Of a DNA stretch of 64,000 nucleotides, positions 25,629 through 33,728 are shown one piece after another. The stretch is from an uncultured Prevotella sp. Its GTDB lineage: Bacteria; Bacteroidota; Bacteroidia; Bacteroidales; Bacteroidaceae. The first letter of the stretch is position 1; each line of letters opens with the position of its first letter. Under the pieces are notes generated by a model that saw only the letters and a list, made by a program, of their open reading frames with translations, did not search any database and was not told the origin of the DNA. The position numbers were made by a program, and so were the translations under genes. The DNA lies in assembly GCA_900770395.1 (NCBI GenBank), contig CAAGKM010000030.1:434001-498000 (forward strand), given 5' to 3'.

Positions 25629-25670
25629 AAAGGAGGATGTGTTTTCATTTGCACATCCTCCTTTTATATC
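25629..25670 (+). terminator. Rho-independent terminator after araC
   Basis: A perfect 13-bp stem, AAAGGAGGATGTG (25629-25641) with CACATCCTCCTTT (25652-25664), with a 10-nt loop and a T-rich end. It begins 7 bp after the araC stop. Confidence 0.88.
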
Positions 25671-25819
25671 ACATATTCATTCCCTTTGGTCGGTTCTCAA
25701 CACTGTAATTGTAGGTCTGCAGTTGTCTATAACATAATTAGATCCAACCATTTTAATTGCTATAAAGTTTTCAAGTCATTAATCTCGTTGTCACATCACA
25801 GTTTATATTTTCCTATTTT

Positions 25820-25840
25820 TTTGTTGCGAATTTGTTGCGC
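25820..25840 (+). repeat. Right-end copy of 21-bp terminal repeat
   Basis: TTTGTTGCG, AA, then TTTGTTGCGC; partner of the copy at 8691-8711. It lies about 60 bp inside the right junction, whereas the left copy is about 145 bp inside. The stretch from the araC terminator to this point (25671-25819) is A/T-rich with no gene seen. Confidence 0.6.
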
Positions 25841-25895
25841 TACAATTCTTTAATTCTGTAATATAACTGAATATCAATACATTGTGATTTATACA

Positions 25896-25911
25896 AAATC
25901 AATGATATTGA
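25896..25911. other. Right attachment junction (attR)
   Basis: AAAATCAATGATATTG; the chromosomal reading frame resumes at AAT (25901-25903), matching the left core AATTATATT with one changed base. Confidence 0.65.
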
Positions 25912-26044
25912 ACTTCAAACTCCGATAGAATATGTCGTAGGTTATATTTGTAAAAACATCTCATTAACAGATATGCCTGTTAAAGACATCTTACACGAGC
26001 TTTATTCCAACAAAATCACAGAAGATGAAGCACCGGAATTATGA
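25901..26044 (+). pseudogene. C-terminal fragment of the gene split by the element
   Basis: The frame reads N-D-I-E-L-Q-T-P-I-E-Y-V-V-G-Y-I-C-K-N and continues for 46 codons from Asp to the stop TGA at 26042-26044, ending ITEDEAPEL. It has no start of its own and is the exact continuation of the fragment at 8460-8543. Its stop overlaps the next ATG (ATGA at 26041-26044), showing that the original operon coupling is still visible. Confidence 0.82.
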
Positions 26045-26436
26045 AACTGACCGATAAACTATTCTGGAATTGGCGCACACTTATCGTAGTGTTGATTATC
26101 TCACTACTGATTGCGATTGTCGTGTTTTTCAAAAGATGTATGATAACTGATACTGCTGATATAGAGCGTGTGGGAAATGAAATTATCGTAATGATTGATG
26201 ATTTTCAAAAAATGAATAACAGGCTACCAATCGGACTTAATGAGATAGGAACTCCTTTCGAGGAAATTAATGAGACCTATGAATACAAGGGCTATATTTT
26301 CTATTACGAACCGAGAAAAGACGGCTTTTATTGGCTGACCGTCACATTCGGTCCGGATGAGAATTATTGTTACAATTCTAAAAATAAGTCTTGGATATGG
26401 GGTTGTGATTCTGATAGAGTAGACGCGTACAAATAG
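26041..26436 (+). CDS. Membrane-anchored protein of the split operon (131 aa)
   Basis: 131 residues with one N-terminal hydrophobic helix (LIVVLIISLLIAIVVFF, about 14-30) and a soluble part with YEYKGYIFYYEPRKDGFYW. The C-terminal portion resembles small extracytoplasmic proteins of Bacteroidales, but I cannot give a family. It was the fourth gene of the coupled operon; after insertion it has lost its upstream promoter, unless the element supplies one from its right end. Confidence 0.65.
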   Translation: MKLTDKLFWNWRTLIVVLIISLLIAIVVFFKRCMITDTADIERVGNEIIVMIDDFQKMNNRLPIGLNEIGTPFEEINETYEYKGYIFYYEPRKDGFYWLTVTFGPDENYCYNSKNKSWIWGCDSDRVDAYK

Positions 26437-26546
26437 TATTTTCTTGAAAATGATTCTGGTGATGAGACTGACCGATAAACGATTTCGGATATATGAGAGT
26501 TGTAACGAGATTATAGGCTGATTCCACCTCGTCCTTTCTCAATCTT

Positions 26547-26802
26547 TCAGTCATACCGACCTTCCGCGACATCGCTAACCTCATTGAGTGTGTGGCGATG
26601 TTTTATTTCATCAAAGGACTGTCGGTGTTCCGCATAGTCACAGAGCCATGTGCCGACCGCTTTCTGCTGCTCGGTGGTCTCGCCGTAGCTCTGCATAACA
26701 CTCTTGATGTCGGCGGCTTCGGAGGGAGAGAAAATTGACTTGTGCTGTGATTCCCCACCGCTCCTTACACACCTCGCAGAAATGTTGCAACTGTTCCATA
26801 GT
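26547..26802 (-). pseudogene. Frameshifted remnant of a small protein gene
   Basis: On the minus strand, an ATG at 26800-26802 opens MEQLQHFCEVCKERWGITAQ. Near the TTTTCTC tract at about 26732-26738 the sensible frame shifts to IFSPSEAADIKSVMQSYGET and runs to a stop after AEGRYD at about 26547. The two parts seem to belong to one small helical protein. With neither part convincing alone, a decayed gene is the best reading. No family recognised. The rest of 26437-26871 shows nothing further apart from the terminator. Confidence 0.35.
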
Positions 26803-26842
26803 GGTATCATCCTTGAATAGATTCTTTTATGCAGGCACACTG

Positions 26843-26886
26843 TATAAAAAAGCGATATGCAGAGTCTGTAATCACAGGCTCTGCAT
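26843..26886 (-). terminator. Terminator of the ABC transporter gene
   Basis: Arms 26857-26869 and 26874-26886 pair over 13 bp with one G-T pair and a 4-nt loop; the stem includes the stop codon region. On the minus strand the hairpin is followed by ATCGC and six T. Confidence 0.8.
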
Positions 26887-28716
26887 GTCGTTCAGTTTCT
26901 TGTAGTAACCGTCTTTTTGCAGCAGTTCGTCGTGCGTTCCCTGCTCCACGATTTGCCCCTCGTGAATTACGTAGATTTCGTCGGCGCTCTTGATGGTCGA
27001 CAGACGGTGGGCGATGGCGATGGTGGTGCGCGTCTTCATCAGCCGCTCCAGCGCGTCCTGCACAAGGCGCTCGCTCTCAGTGTCGAGTGCCGATGTGGCC
27101 TCGTCGAGTATGAGTATCGGCGGATTCTTCAGTATAGCCCGTGCAATGCTTATCCGCTGGCGCTGTCCGCCGGAGAGCCGTCCGCCGCGGTCGCCCACGG
27201 TGGTGTCCATGCCGTGCTCGCTCTCCATTATAAACTCGTAGGCGTTGGCTATCTTCGCCGCCTCGGCTATGCGCTGGTCGAGGTCAGTGCGGTCGGCATC
27301 CTCGGCCACGCTGAATGCAATGTTGTTGCGGAAGCTGTCGTTGAACAGGATTGCCTCCTGGTTTACGTTGCCTATGAGCTGCCGCAGGTCGTTGATGCCA
27401 AGGTCTTTCACGTTGATGCCGTCGATGAGCACCTCACCCTCCTGCACGTCGTAGTAGCGTGGTATGAGGTCTACGAGTGTCGACTTTCCTCCTCCGCTCT
27501 GTCCCACGATGGCAATGGTCTTCCCCTTGGGGATGGTGAGGTTGATGTTGCGCAGAATCCATTTGTCGGCATAGCGGAACGACACATTGCGGAACTCTAT
27601 CTCATGCTCAAACCTGCTGATATGCTTTGGGTTCTCAGGCTCGGCGATGGTGTTTTCGGCAAGCAGGATCTTGTCTACACGCTCCATCGATGCAAGTCCC
27701 TTGGGAATGTTGTAGCCCGCCTTTGAGAACTCCTTCAGCGGGTTGATGATGCTGTAGAGTATCACCATGTAATATATAAAGGTGGGGCCGGAGAGCCCGT
27801 AGCCGTCGAGCACGAGGATGCCGCCGAACCACAGCACTATGACTATCATCACCGTGCCGAGAAACTCGCTCATTGGGTGCGCCATCTGCTGGCGTATGTT
27901 CACACGCATTATGCTGTTGCGGTAGTTGGTGTTGATGGTGTTGAAGCGGTCGTTCATCTTCTTCTCGGCACAGAATGCCTTGATGATGCGCAGTCCGCCA
28001 AGTGTCTCCTCCACCTGACTCATGGTGTCGCTCCACAAAGCCTGCGCCGTGATTGACTTTTGTTTCAATTTTCTGCCCACATAGCCCATGAACCATCCCA
28101 TGACGGGCACGATGAGAAGGGTGAACACTGTGAGCTGCCAGCTGATGAACAGCAGTGTGGCGAAATATGCTATAATCAATACGGGATTCTTGAACAGCAT
28201 GTCGAGCGATGACATTATGCTGTTCTCAATCTCCTGCACGTCGCCGCTCATGCGGGCAATGATGTCGCCCTTGCGCTCCTCGGAGAAGAAGCCGAGCGGC
28301 AAGGCGTTAATCTTGCGGTAGAGCTGGTTGCGGATGTCGCGCACAATGCCCGTACGTATGGGAATGATTGTGGCTGATGACAGAAAGTATGCGCCGGTCT
28401 TCAGAAAAGTGGTGACGGCGAGGAACAGTCCTATGCAGAGCAGCGTTGTGGCGGGACCGATGTCGTTTATCATCTGCGACACATAGTAGTTCATGTTGTT
28501 TGTCGCCACCACCTTCAGATCGTCACTGCCCCACTCCATCAGCTCTGTAGCCCGCTCAGCCTCACCTGTCTGAAAGAGTATCTGCAGTATCGGTATTATA
28601 GCAGCGAACGAAAAGATGTTTAGTACTGCCGACAGGATGTTGAACACCACCGACCACACAAGGTATTTCTTGTATGGCGGTATGAAGCGGCGGAGCACGT
28701 TTAAGAATTCACGCAT
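26872..28716 (-). CDS. ABC transporter, fused membrane and ATPase domains (MsbA-like)
   Basis: 614 residues starting at the ATG at 28714-28716 (MREFLNVLRRFIPPYKKYL); the longer open frame runs into miaB. The N-terminal 340 residues have six membrane helices of the type IV exporter fold. The ATPase has Walker A GQSGGGKST near residue 398, signature LSGGQRQRIS, Walker B PILILDEATSALD and H-loop IAIAHRLST. It is the half-size homodimeric exporter type, like MsbA, that flips lipids such as lipid A-core; drug export is the alternative. It starts 26 bp after the miaB stop in the same direction and ends in a clear terminator. Confidence 0.9.
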   Translation of the reverse strand: MREFLNVLRRFIPPYKKYLVWSVVFNILSAVLNIFSFAAIIPILQILFQTGEAERATELMEWGSDDLKVVATNNMNYYVSQMINDIGPATTLLCIGLFLAVTTFLKTGAYFLSSATIIPIRTGIVRDIRNQLYRKINALPLGFFSEERKGDIIARMSGDVQEIENSIMSSLDMLFKNPVLIIAYFATLLFISWQLTVFTLLIVPVMGWFMGYVGRKLKQKSITAQALWSDTMSQVEETLGGLRIIKAFCAEKKMNDRFNTINTNYRNSIMRVNIRQQMAHPMSEFLGTVMIVIVLWFGGILVLDGYGLSGPTFIYYMVILYSIINPLKEFSKAGYNIPKGLASMERVDKILLAENTIAEPENPKHISRFEHEIEFRNVSFRYADKWILRNINLTIPKGKTIAIVGQSGGGKSTLVDLIPRYYDVQEGEVLIDGINVKDLGINDLRQLIGNVNQEAILFNDSFRNNIAFSVAEDADRTDLDQRIAEAAKIANAYEFIMESEHGMDTTVGDRGGRLSGGQRQRISIARAILKNPPILILDEATSALDTESERLVQDALERLMKTRTTIAIAHRLSTIKSADEIYVIHEGQIVEQGTHDELLQKDGYYKKLNDMQSL

Positions 28717-28742
28717 GTTTTGTATGTGGTTGTTTGCTGTAA

Positions 28743-30068
28743 TTATTCTGTTATGGTCTCGCCAAACAAAGTGGCACTTGACGAGCCTGTGATTCTCACT
28801 CTTACGGTCTCGCCGACATGATGGCTGCCTTTGTCGAACACCACCATCTTGTTCTGCTCCGTGCGCCCGCACAGCTGTTCACGGCTGCGCTTGCTGAACC
28901 CCTCTACAAGCACGTCGAACACCTTGCCCTCATCCTTCTTGTTTGCCTTTGCCGACATCTCTGTCTGCAGCGCGATAAGCTCGTTGAGGCGGCGTATCTT
29001 CTCTGCCTCGTCCACATCGTCGGGCAGATGCTTTGAGGCGTATGTGCCCGGACGCTCAGAATATTTGAACATGAAGGCGGAGTCGTAGCCCACGGTGCGC
29101 ATAAGGTCGAGCGACATCTGATGGTCTTCCTCTGTCTCGCTGTGATAGCCAACGAATATGTCGGTGCTCAGTCCGCAGTCGGGTATTATGCGGCGGATGG
29201 CTGCCACACGGTCGAGATACCACTCGCGGGTGTACTTACGGTTCATCAACTTCAGTATTCTGTCGCTTCCGCTCTGCACCGGCAGATGTATGTGCCTGCA
29301 CACATTAGGCATGTCGGCAATCACGTGCAACGTCTCATCGCTCATGTCTTTGGGGTGGCTGGTGGTGAAGCGCACTCTCATACCGGGTACAGCCTCTGCC
29401 ACACGGCGCAGTAACTCGGGGAAACGTATCTCCTTGTTGTCGCTGCCTGTAAACTGATAGCTGTTCACGTTCTGTCCCAGCAGCGTCACCTCCTTAAAGC
29501 CCCGTGCCTCAAGGTCTTTCACTTCACGCAGAATGCTCTCGATGTCTCGGCTGCGCTCCCTGCCCCGAGTGTAAGGCACGATGCAGTAGTGACAGAAGTT
29601 GTTGCAGCCACGCATGATGCTCACAAAGCCGCCGATGCGTGAGCCGTGAAGGCGCAGCGGCACGATGTCGCGGTAGGTTTCGGTGGTCGACAGCTCAATG
29701 TTTATTGCCTTATGTCCTGTCTCGGCCTGGGCAATGAGGTCGGGCAACGACAGATAGGCATCGGGACCAGCCACGAGGTCGGCGTGATGGTTGTTGAGCA
29801 GGTCTTCCTTGGCACGCTCAGCCATGCAGCCCAATACTCCCAGTATCATCTTGTGTCCCTTCTTGCGCTCTGCGTTCAGCGTGTCAAGGCGGTTGATGAT
29901 TTTCTGCTCAGCATTGTCACGCACCGAGCAGGTGTTTAGAAACACCGCATCGGCGTCCTTTATGTCATCGCACACTTCATAGTCGGCCATCTTCATGACT
30001 GAAGCCACAACCTCACTGTCTGCCACGTTCATCTGGCAGCCGTATGTCTCAATAAAAAGTTTTTTCAC
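28743..30068 (-). CDS. miaB: tRNA-2-methylthio-N6-dimethylallyladenosine synthase
   Basis: 441 residues, taking the GTG at 30066-30068 so that the protein begins (M)KKLFIETYGCQMN, the usual start of MiaB. The radical-SAM enzyme adds a methylthio group to i6A37 of tRNAs. The N-terminal cluster uses Cys in TYGCQMN, NTCSVRDNAE and LGCMAER; the SAM cluster is RGCNNFCHYCIVP; the TRAM domain at the end binds RNA (GETVRVRIT). A TAACTTTG promoter box lies on the minus strand at 30093-30100, 24 bp upstream, which supports the start. Confidence 0.95.
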   Translation of the reverse strand: MKKLFIETYGCQMNVADSEVVASVMKMADYEVCDDIKDADAVFLNTCSVRDNAEQKIINRLDTLNAERKKGHKMILGVLGCMAERAKEDLLNNHHADLVAGPDAYLSLPDLIAQAETGHKAINIELSTTETYRDIVPLRLHGSRIGGFVSIMRGCNNFCHYCIVPYTRGRERSRDIESILREVKDLEARGFKEVTLLGQNVNSYQFTGSDNKEIRFPELLRRVAEAVPGMRVRFTTSHPKDMSDETLHVIADMPNVCRHIHLPVQSGSDRILKLMNRKYTREWYLDRVAAIRRIIPDCGLSTDIFVGYHSETEEDHQMSLDLMRTVGYDSAFMFKYSERPGTYASKHLPDDVDEAEKIRRLNELIALQTEMSAKANKKDEGKVFDVLVEGFSKRSREQLCGRTEQNKMVVFDKGSHHVGETVRVRITGSSSATLFGETITE

Positions 30069-30092
30069 GTTGTATTTTATGTATATTTTCTG

Positions 30093-30151
30093 CAAAGTTA
30101 CGAATAAATGAGGGAAATACAAAATAAATCACAATTTTTTTCGTACCTTTG
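30093..30151. promoter_or_regulatory. Divergent promoters miaB / proA
   Basis: CAAAGTTA at 30093-30100 is the minus-strand -7 box TAACTTTG for miaB. TACCTTTG at 30144-30151 is the plus-strand box for proA, after a run of seven T. Confidence 0.65.
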
Positions 30152-30309
30152 CAGAAGATTTAGCTGCACTCGGGAAATTGAAAGAAAATCTTTCCTTTCC
30201 TCTCGTTTGCAAAAACTTTGCAGCTGAAAGGCATAGCTCCGGCAATTTAGAGCATGCTCTATTGCGTTTGGATAGCACTTTATAACAAAATAACAAATAA
30301 AACACAGAT
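30152..30309 (+). promoter_or_regulatory. Long proA leader with 14-bp palindrome
   Basis: If transcription starts after the 30144 box, the leader is about 150 nt. It contains the palindrome TAGAGCATGCTCTA (30248-30261), flanked by CAAT and ATTG, and TTTGCAAAAACTTTGCAG at about 30209-30226. This could be a regulatory hairpin; no known riboswitch is recognised. Confidence 0.35.
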
Positions 30310-31551
30310 ATGATAAAGATTTTTAAGCGTGCGAAGGCGGCTGGCAGAGCCTTGGCGATGATTGACGACGGGAAGAGAAACGAAATTCTCAGGGCAGTGG
30401 CTGGCGCCATAACGGCAAGCAAGGAGCGGCTGTTGGAGGCAAACGCCAGGGACCTGGCGATGATGGACAGGGAGAATCCGCTGTACGACCGCCTGCAGCT
30501 TACTGACGCAAGATTAGAGGGCATTGCCGCTGATATGTGCAATGTGGCTTCGCTTCCCTCACCATTGGGACTGGTGACAAAGGAAAGGACATTATACAAT
30601 GGACTGCGGCTGAAGAGGGTGAGCGTGCCGTTCGGGGTGATAGGAATGATTTATGAGGCACGCCCCAACGTGACGTTCGACGTGTTCTCGCTGTGCTTCA
30701 AGAGCGGAAACGCCTGTGTGCTGAAAGGCGGCAAGGATGCCGACAACAGCAATCGCGAGGCTGTGGCGCTGATACATGAGGTGCTGAGCCGCTACGGCAT
30801 AGACACGGCAGCCGTGGAGCTGATGCCTGCCACCCACGAGGCAACGGCTGAGATGCTCAACGCCGTGGGATATATTGACTTGTGCATTCCGCGTGGCGGC
30901 AGGCGGTTGATTGACTTTGTGAGAGACAATGCTCGGGTGCCGGTGATAGAGACGGGAGCCGGTGTGGTGAACACGTATTTCGACAAGGAAGGCAACACCG
31001 CCATGGGAGCTGCGATAATCAACAATGCCAAGACCCGCCGAGTGAGCGTGTGCAACGCCCTCGACTGTCTGATTATCCACCGAGAGAGGATTGGAGCACT
31101 GCCGCAACTGTGCGCAAAGCTTGCTGAGAGAAATGTTGTGATATATGCTGACAATGAGGCATATAATATTTTGAGCTGCAATTATCCTGCGCAACTGCTT
31201 GAAAAAGCTGACGACAGCAGTTTCGGCACTGAGTTTATGGACTATAAGATGGCTGTAAAGACCGTCGGCAGTCTCGATGATGCGATAGAGCACATCAGCC
31301 GCTACGGCTCGGGGCACAGTGAGTGCATCATCACCGACGACAAGGCTGCCGCAAGGAAGTTCCAGCAGACGGTTGACGCAGCCTGCGTGTACTGGAACGC
31401 ACCGACGAGCTTCACCGACGGGGCGCAGTTTGGCTTAGGCGCAGAGATAGGAATATCAACGCAGAAGCTCGGTCCAAGAGGGCCAATGGCATTGGAGGAA
31501 ATTACCACCTATAAGTGGATTATCGAAGGCGAAGGGCAAACCAGAGCGTAA
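30310..31551 (+). CDS. proA: Glutamate-5-semialdehyde dehydrogenase (gamma-glutamyl phosphate reductase)
   Basis: 413 residues, the usual ProA length. It reduces gamma-glutamyl phosphate with NADPH in proline synthesis. The aldehyde dehydrogenase fold is seen in GVIGMIYEARPNVTFDVFSL and LKGGKDADNSNREAV; the catalytic Cys lies in RRVSVCNALDCLIIH near residue 246, and DAACVYWNAPTSFTDGAQFG is the family's C-terminal signature. proB is not next to it. The last 32 bp overlap the end of the convergent PAP2 gene. Confidence 0.96.
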   Translation: MIKIFKRAKAAGRALAMIDDGKRNEILRAVAGAITASKERLLEANARDLAMMDRENPLYDRLQLTDARLEGIAADMCNVASLPSPLGLVTKERTLYNGLRLKRVSVPFGVIGMIYEARPNVTFDVFSLCFKSGNACVLKGGKDADNSNREAVALIHEVLSRYGIDTAAVELMPATHEATAEMLNAVGYIDLCIPRGGRRLIDFVRDNARVPVIETGAGVVNTYFDKEGNTAMGAAIINNAKTRRVSVCNALDCLIIHRERIGALPQLCAKLAERNVVIYADNEAYNILSCNYPAQLLEKADDSSFGTEFMDYKMAVKTVGSLDDAIEHISRYGSGHSECIITDDKAAARKFQQTVDAACVYWNAPTSFTDGAQFGLGAEIGISTQKLGPRGPMALEEITTYKWIIEGEGQTRA

Positions 31552-32467
31552 AGAACAGCAAGGCTCCGCTCACCCAGCCGCCAATCACGTCGATGGCATA
31601 ATGCGCCTGAATATACACGGTGCTCAGGCACAGCAGCACGTAGAGCGGCAGCAGGCTGTAGAGCAGGCGGCGTGAGCCAGTCTTCCACGCAAGAAGCATA
31701 ACAATGGTGCTAACACCCACATGACTGCTGGGGAACGCCGCCGTAGGCCGTTCTCCGGCATCATGTGCATTCTGCACCATGTCGTAGAAGAATCCCCCGT
31801 CCCATCCTGGCAGCGGCAGACATTCGCTGTGGCTCAGGAAATAGTCGTGGACATTTGGGAACACACCGGCGGCAATGTCCTCCAGTCCCACGGCAAGATA
31901 ATAATACTGCGGTCCTGCTACGGGGATGGCTATATAAATAATGTAATACACGAAGAACGATACCATGATGACCGTTGCGGCGCGCTCCATCATGTCGTAT
32001 TTGCGCAGCAGGCAGTATATCACCACCACGGCAATCATGGGATAATAGGCACTGTATCCCAAGTGCATCAGCTCGCTGAACACCTTCCACGAAAAGACGT
32101 TGTGGAAATGCAATGCCGGCTGACAGCCGAAGAGACTTTGCTCCCAAGTGGCAAAGAGATGGTCGAGGTTGGGGAAGAGCCGGTTGAACTCATAGGTGTC
32201 GGGATACCACCAGCTGAGCAGTGCCATCTGCACCACGATGCGCGCAAAGAGAGTGATGCGGCACGGCACAAGACGGTAGACGCCCCACATGGCGAGGGTG
32301 ATAAAGAGAATGCGCACACGCCCCCAGAGCATCGACTCGGGGTTCTGCAGCTTGGTGAACATGAAGAACATGAGCAGAGTGGTGAGTGCCATGTATGCCA
32401 GCATCACCCACTCTAAGGTAATCAGTCCTCGGCGCGGCGTGCGCTCTATCTTGAAAAGGGCTGTCAT
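31520..32467 (-). CDS. PAP2-superfamily membrane protein (Aur1-like phosphotransferase/phosphatase)
   Basis: 315 residues with about six to seven membrane helices. The PAP2 active site is visible as GERPTAAFPSSHVG (about residue 240) and the second His in YIQAHYAIDVIGG (about 290); the first Lys-containing motif is less clear. The overall shape (long N-terminal helices, PAP2_3-type core) is that of Aur1-like enzymes. In Bacteroidales, related proteins transfer inositol phosphate to dihydroceramide; a plain lipid phosphatase is the alternative. The gene runs with the U32 and alkaline phosphatase genes, 4 bp downstream of the U32 stop. Confidence 0.8.
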   Translation of the reverse strand: MTALFKIERTPRRGLITLEWVMLAYMALTTLLMFFMFTKLQNPESMLWGRVRILFITLAMWGVYRLVPCRITLFARIVVQMALLSWWYPDTYEFNRLFPNLDHLFATWEQSLFGCQPALHFHNVFSWKVFSELMHLGYSAYYPMIAVVVIYCLLRKYDMMERAATVIMVSFFVYYIIYIAIPVAGPQYYYLAVGLEDIAAGVFPNVHDYFLSHSECLPLPGWDGGFFYDMVQNAHDAGERPTAAFPSSHVGVSTIVMLLAWKTGSRRLLYSLLPLYVLLCLSTVYIQAHYAIDVIGGWVSGALLFFTLWFALRLR

Positions 32468-32471
32468 TGCT

Positions 32472-33728
32472 TTAACTCTTTACAATCTTGAACAACTTGT
32501 CGCTCGGGCGCACTTTCGCCGGCACTGGTATCGACACACGCTGTCCCTTGAGGGCTGTATCTACGGGCTTGAGGTCGTAGCGTATCTCGCTGCAGTCGAG
32601 ATAAATCACTCCTGTTGTGGGGCCTGTGATGAGCAGCTTGTCGCCCACGCTGAACTCCGACGCCTCCACCTGAAACTCCGCCACGCCGAGCTTCGAGAAG
32701 TACTTTATTCCCTTGGCGCAATACACCTTTCGCTCCGTGGCTGCCGAACCGTAGTTCTTGTTCCACTCGCCGAGAGTCTGTCCCTGATAGTAGCCGTCCC
32801 AGAAGCCACGGTTGAACACTGTTGCGAGACGCTCGTCCCAGGCATCCTTTTTCTCTTCGGTGAAAGTGCCGTCGAGCACCGATTGGATAGCCTCCTTGTA
32901 GCATTTCACCACGGTGTAGACGTACTCTGGTCCGCGTGCCCTGCCCTCAATCTTGAACACCCTCACTCCGCTCTTCATCATGCGGTCGATGAAGCGCACG
33001 GTCTTCAGATCCTTGGGGCTCATTATGTATTTATTGTCTATCTCCAGCTCGTTGCCCGTCTCCATGTCGGTCACTCGGTATGAGCGGCGGCATATCTGCA
33101 CGCACTCTCCACGGTTGGCTGAGCGGTTGGCGTTCTGCAGGCTGAGGTAGCACTTACCGCTGATTGCCATGCACAATGCGCCGTGGCAGAACATCTCTAT
33201 GCGTATCTGCTCTCCCGACGGACCGCAGATGTGCTGCTCCTCTATCTGACGGTAGATGTCTGCCACCTGGTCGAGGTTCAGCTCACGCGCCAGCACCACC
33301 ACGTCGGCAAACTGTGCGTAGAACCTCAGCGCCTCGATGTTGCTGATGTTGAGCTGCGTGGAGAGATGTACCTCCTGACCGATAGAGTTGCAGTAGGTCA
33401 TCACCGCCACGTCGCTGGCAATCACGGCAGATATTCCGGCAGCCTTTGCCGCATCCACAATCTCGTGCATCAGCGGTATGTCCTCGCCGTAGATTATGGT
33501 GTTCACAGTGAGGTAAGTCTTTATGCCCTCGGCGTTGCATGTCTCCGCTATCTCGCGCAGGTCGTCGATGGTGAATGTGTTTGCCGAATGTGCGCGCATG
33601 TTGAGCTTCTCAATGCCGAAGTACACGCTGCCGGCACCAGCCTGTATGGCGGCGGCAAGACTCTCGCGGGAGCCCACGGGCGCCATTATCTCGTATTCGT
33701 TTGTCATATTGTCCTGTTGGCTCATCAT
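32472..33728 (-). CDS. U32 family peptidase / tRNA hydroxylation protein-like
   Basis: 418 residues. The N-terminal TIM-barrel-like part begins YEIMAPVGSRESLAAAIQAG, and the family signature is complete: EMFCHGALCMAISGKCYLS near residues 180-200, then NRGECVQICRRSY. The C-terminal beta-barrel domain has FSVGDKLLITGPTTG. Members of this family (TrhP/YegQ-like) take part in 5-hydroxyuridine formation in tRNA; peptidase activity is doubtful for most. The ATG overlaps the alkaline phosphatase stop (33725-33728), so translation is coupled. Confidence 0.9.
   Translation of the reverse strand: MMSQQDNMTNEYEIMAPVGSRESLAAAIQAGAGSVYFGIEKLNMRAHSANTFTIDDLREIAETCNAEGIKTYLTVNTIIYGEDIPLMHEIVDAAKAAGISAVIASDVAVMTYCNSIGQEVHLSTQLNISNIEALRFYAQFADVVVLARELNLDQVADIYRQIEEQHICGPSGEQIRIEMFCHGALCMAISGKCYLSLQNANRSANRGECVQICRRSYRVTDMETGNELEIDNKYIMSPKDLKTVRFIDRMMKSGVRVFKIEGRARGPEYVYTVVKCYKEAIQSVLDGTFTEEKKDAWDERLATVFNRGFWDGYYQGQTLGEWNKNYGSAATERKVYCAKGIKYFSKLGVAEFQVEASEFSVGDKLLITGPTTGVIYLDCSEIRYDLKPVDTALKGQRVSIPVPAKVRPSDKLFKIVKS

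Larger units (their letters stand above)
8541..25903. mobile_element. Integrated mobilizable element (about 17.4 kb) with redox cargo
   Basis: The boundaries come from the split 74-codon gene: both halves stay in frame up to a shared AAT-N-ATATT core at 8541-8549 and 25901-25909. Just inside each end lies a matching repeat (8691-8711 and 25820-25840). Contents from the left: two tandem tyrosine recombinases, a membrane protein, an excisionase-like protein, two small unknown genes, a candidate oriT, MobC-like and relaxase genes, a coiled-coil membrane protein, then the redox cargo and its AraC regulator. No coupling protein, VirB4-like ATPase or other conjugation gene is present, so transfer would need a helper element. 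Confidence 0.85.

Noticed and set aside
8541..25903. Self-transmissible conjugative element
   Set aside because: No coupling protein, ATPase or mating-pair genes are found between the ends, only relaxosome genes.
26917..27726. 269-codon plus-strand frame opposite the ABC transporter ATPase domain
   Set aside because: The minus strand has complete Walker and signature motifs; the opposite frame shows none.
26872..28872. Longer ABC transporter start at 28872
   Set aside because: The extra 52 residues are Arg-rich, overlap the miaB end and precede the conserved start MREFLNVLRRF at 28716.
28743..30122. Upstream ATG at 30122 as the miaB start
   Set aside because: It would lie upstream of the predicted promoter box (30093-30100); the GTG at 30068 gives the conserved N-terminus.
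32289..33083. 264-codon plus-strand frame opposite PAP2 and U32 genes
   Set aside because: It spans two real genes on the other strand and has no domain features.
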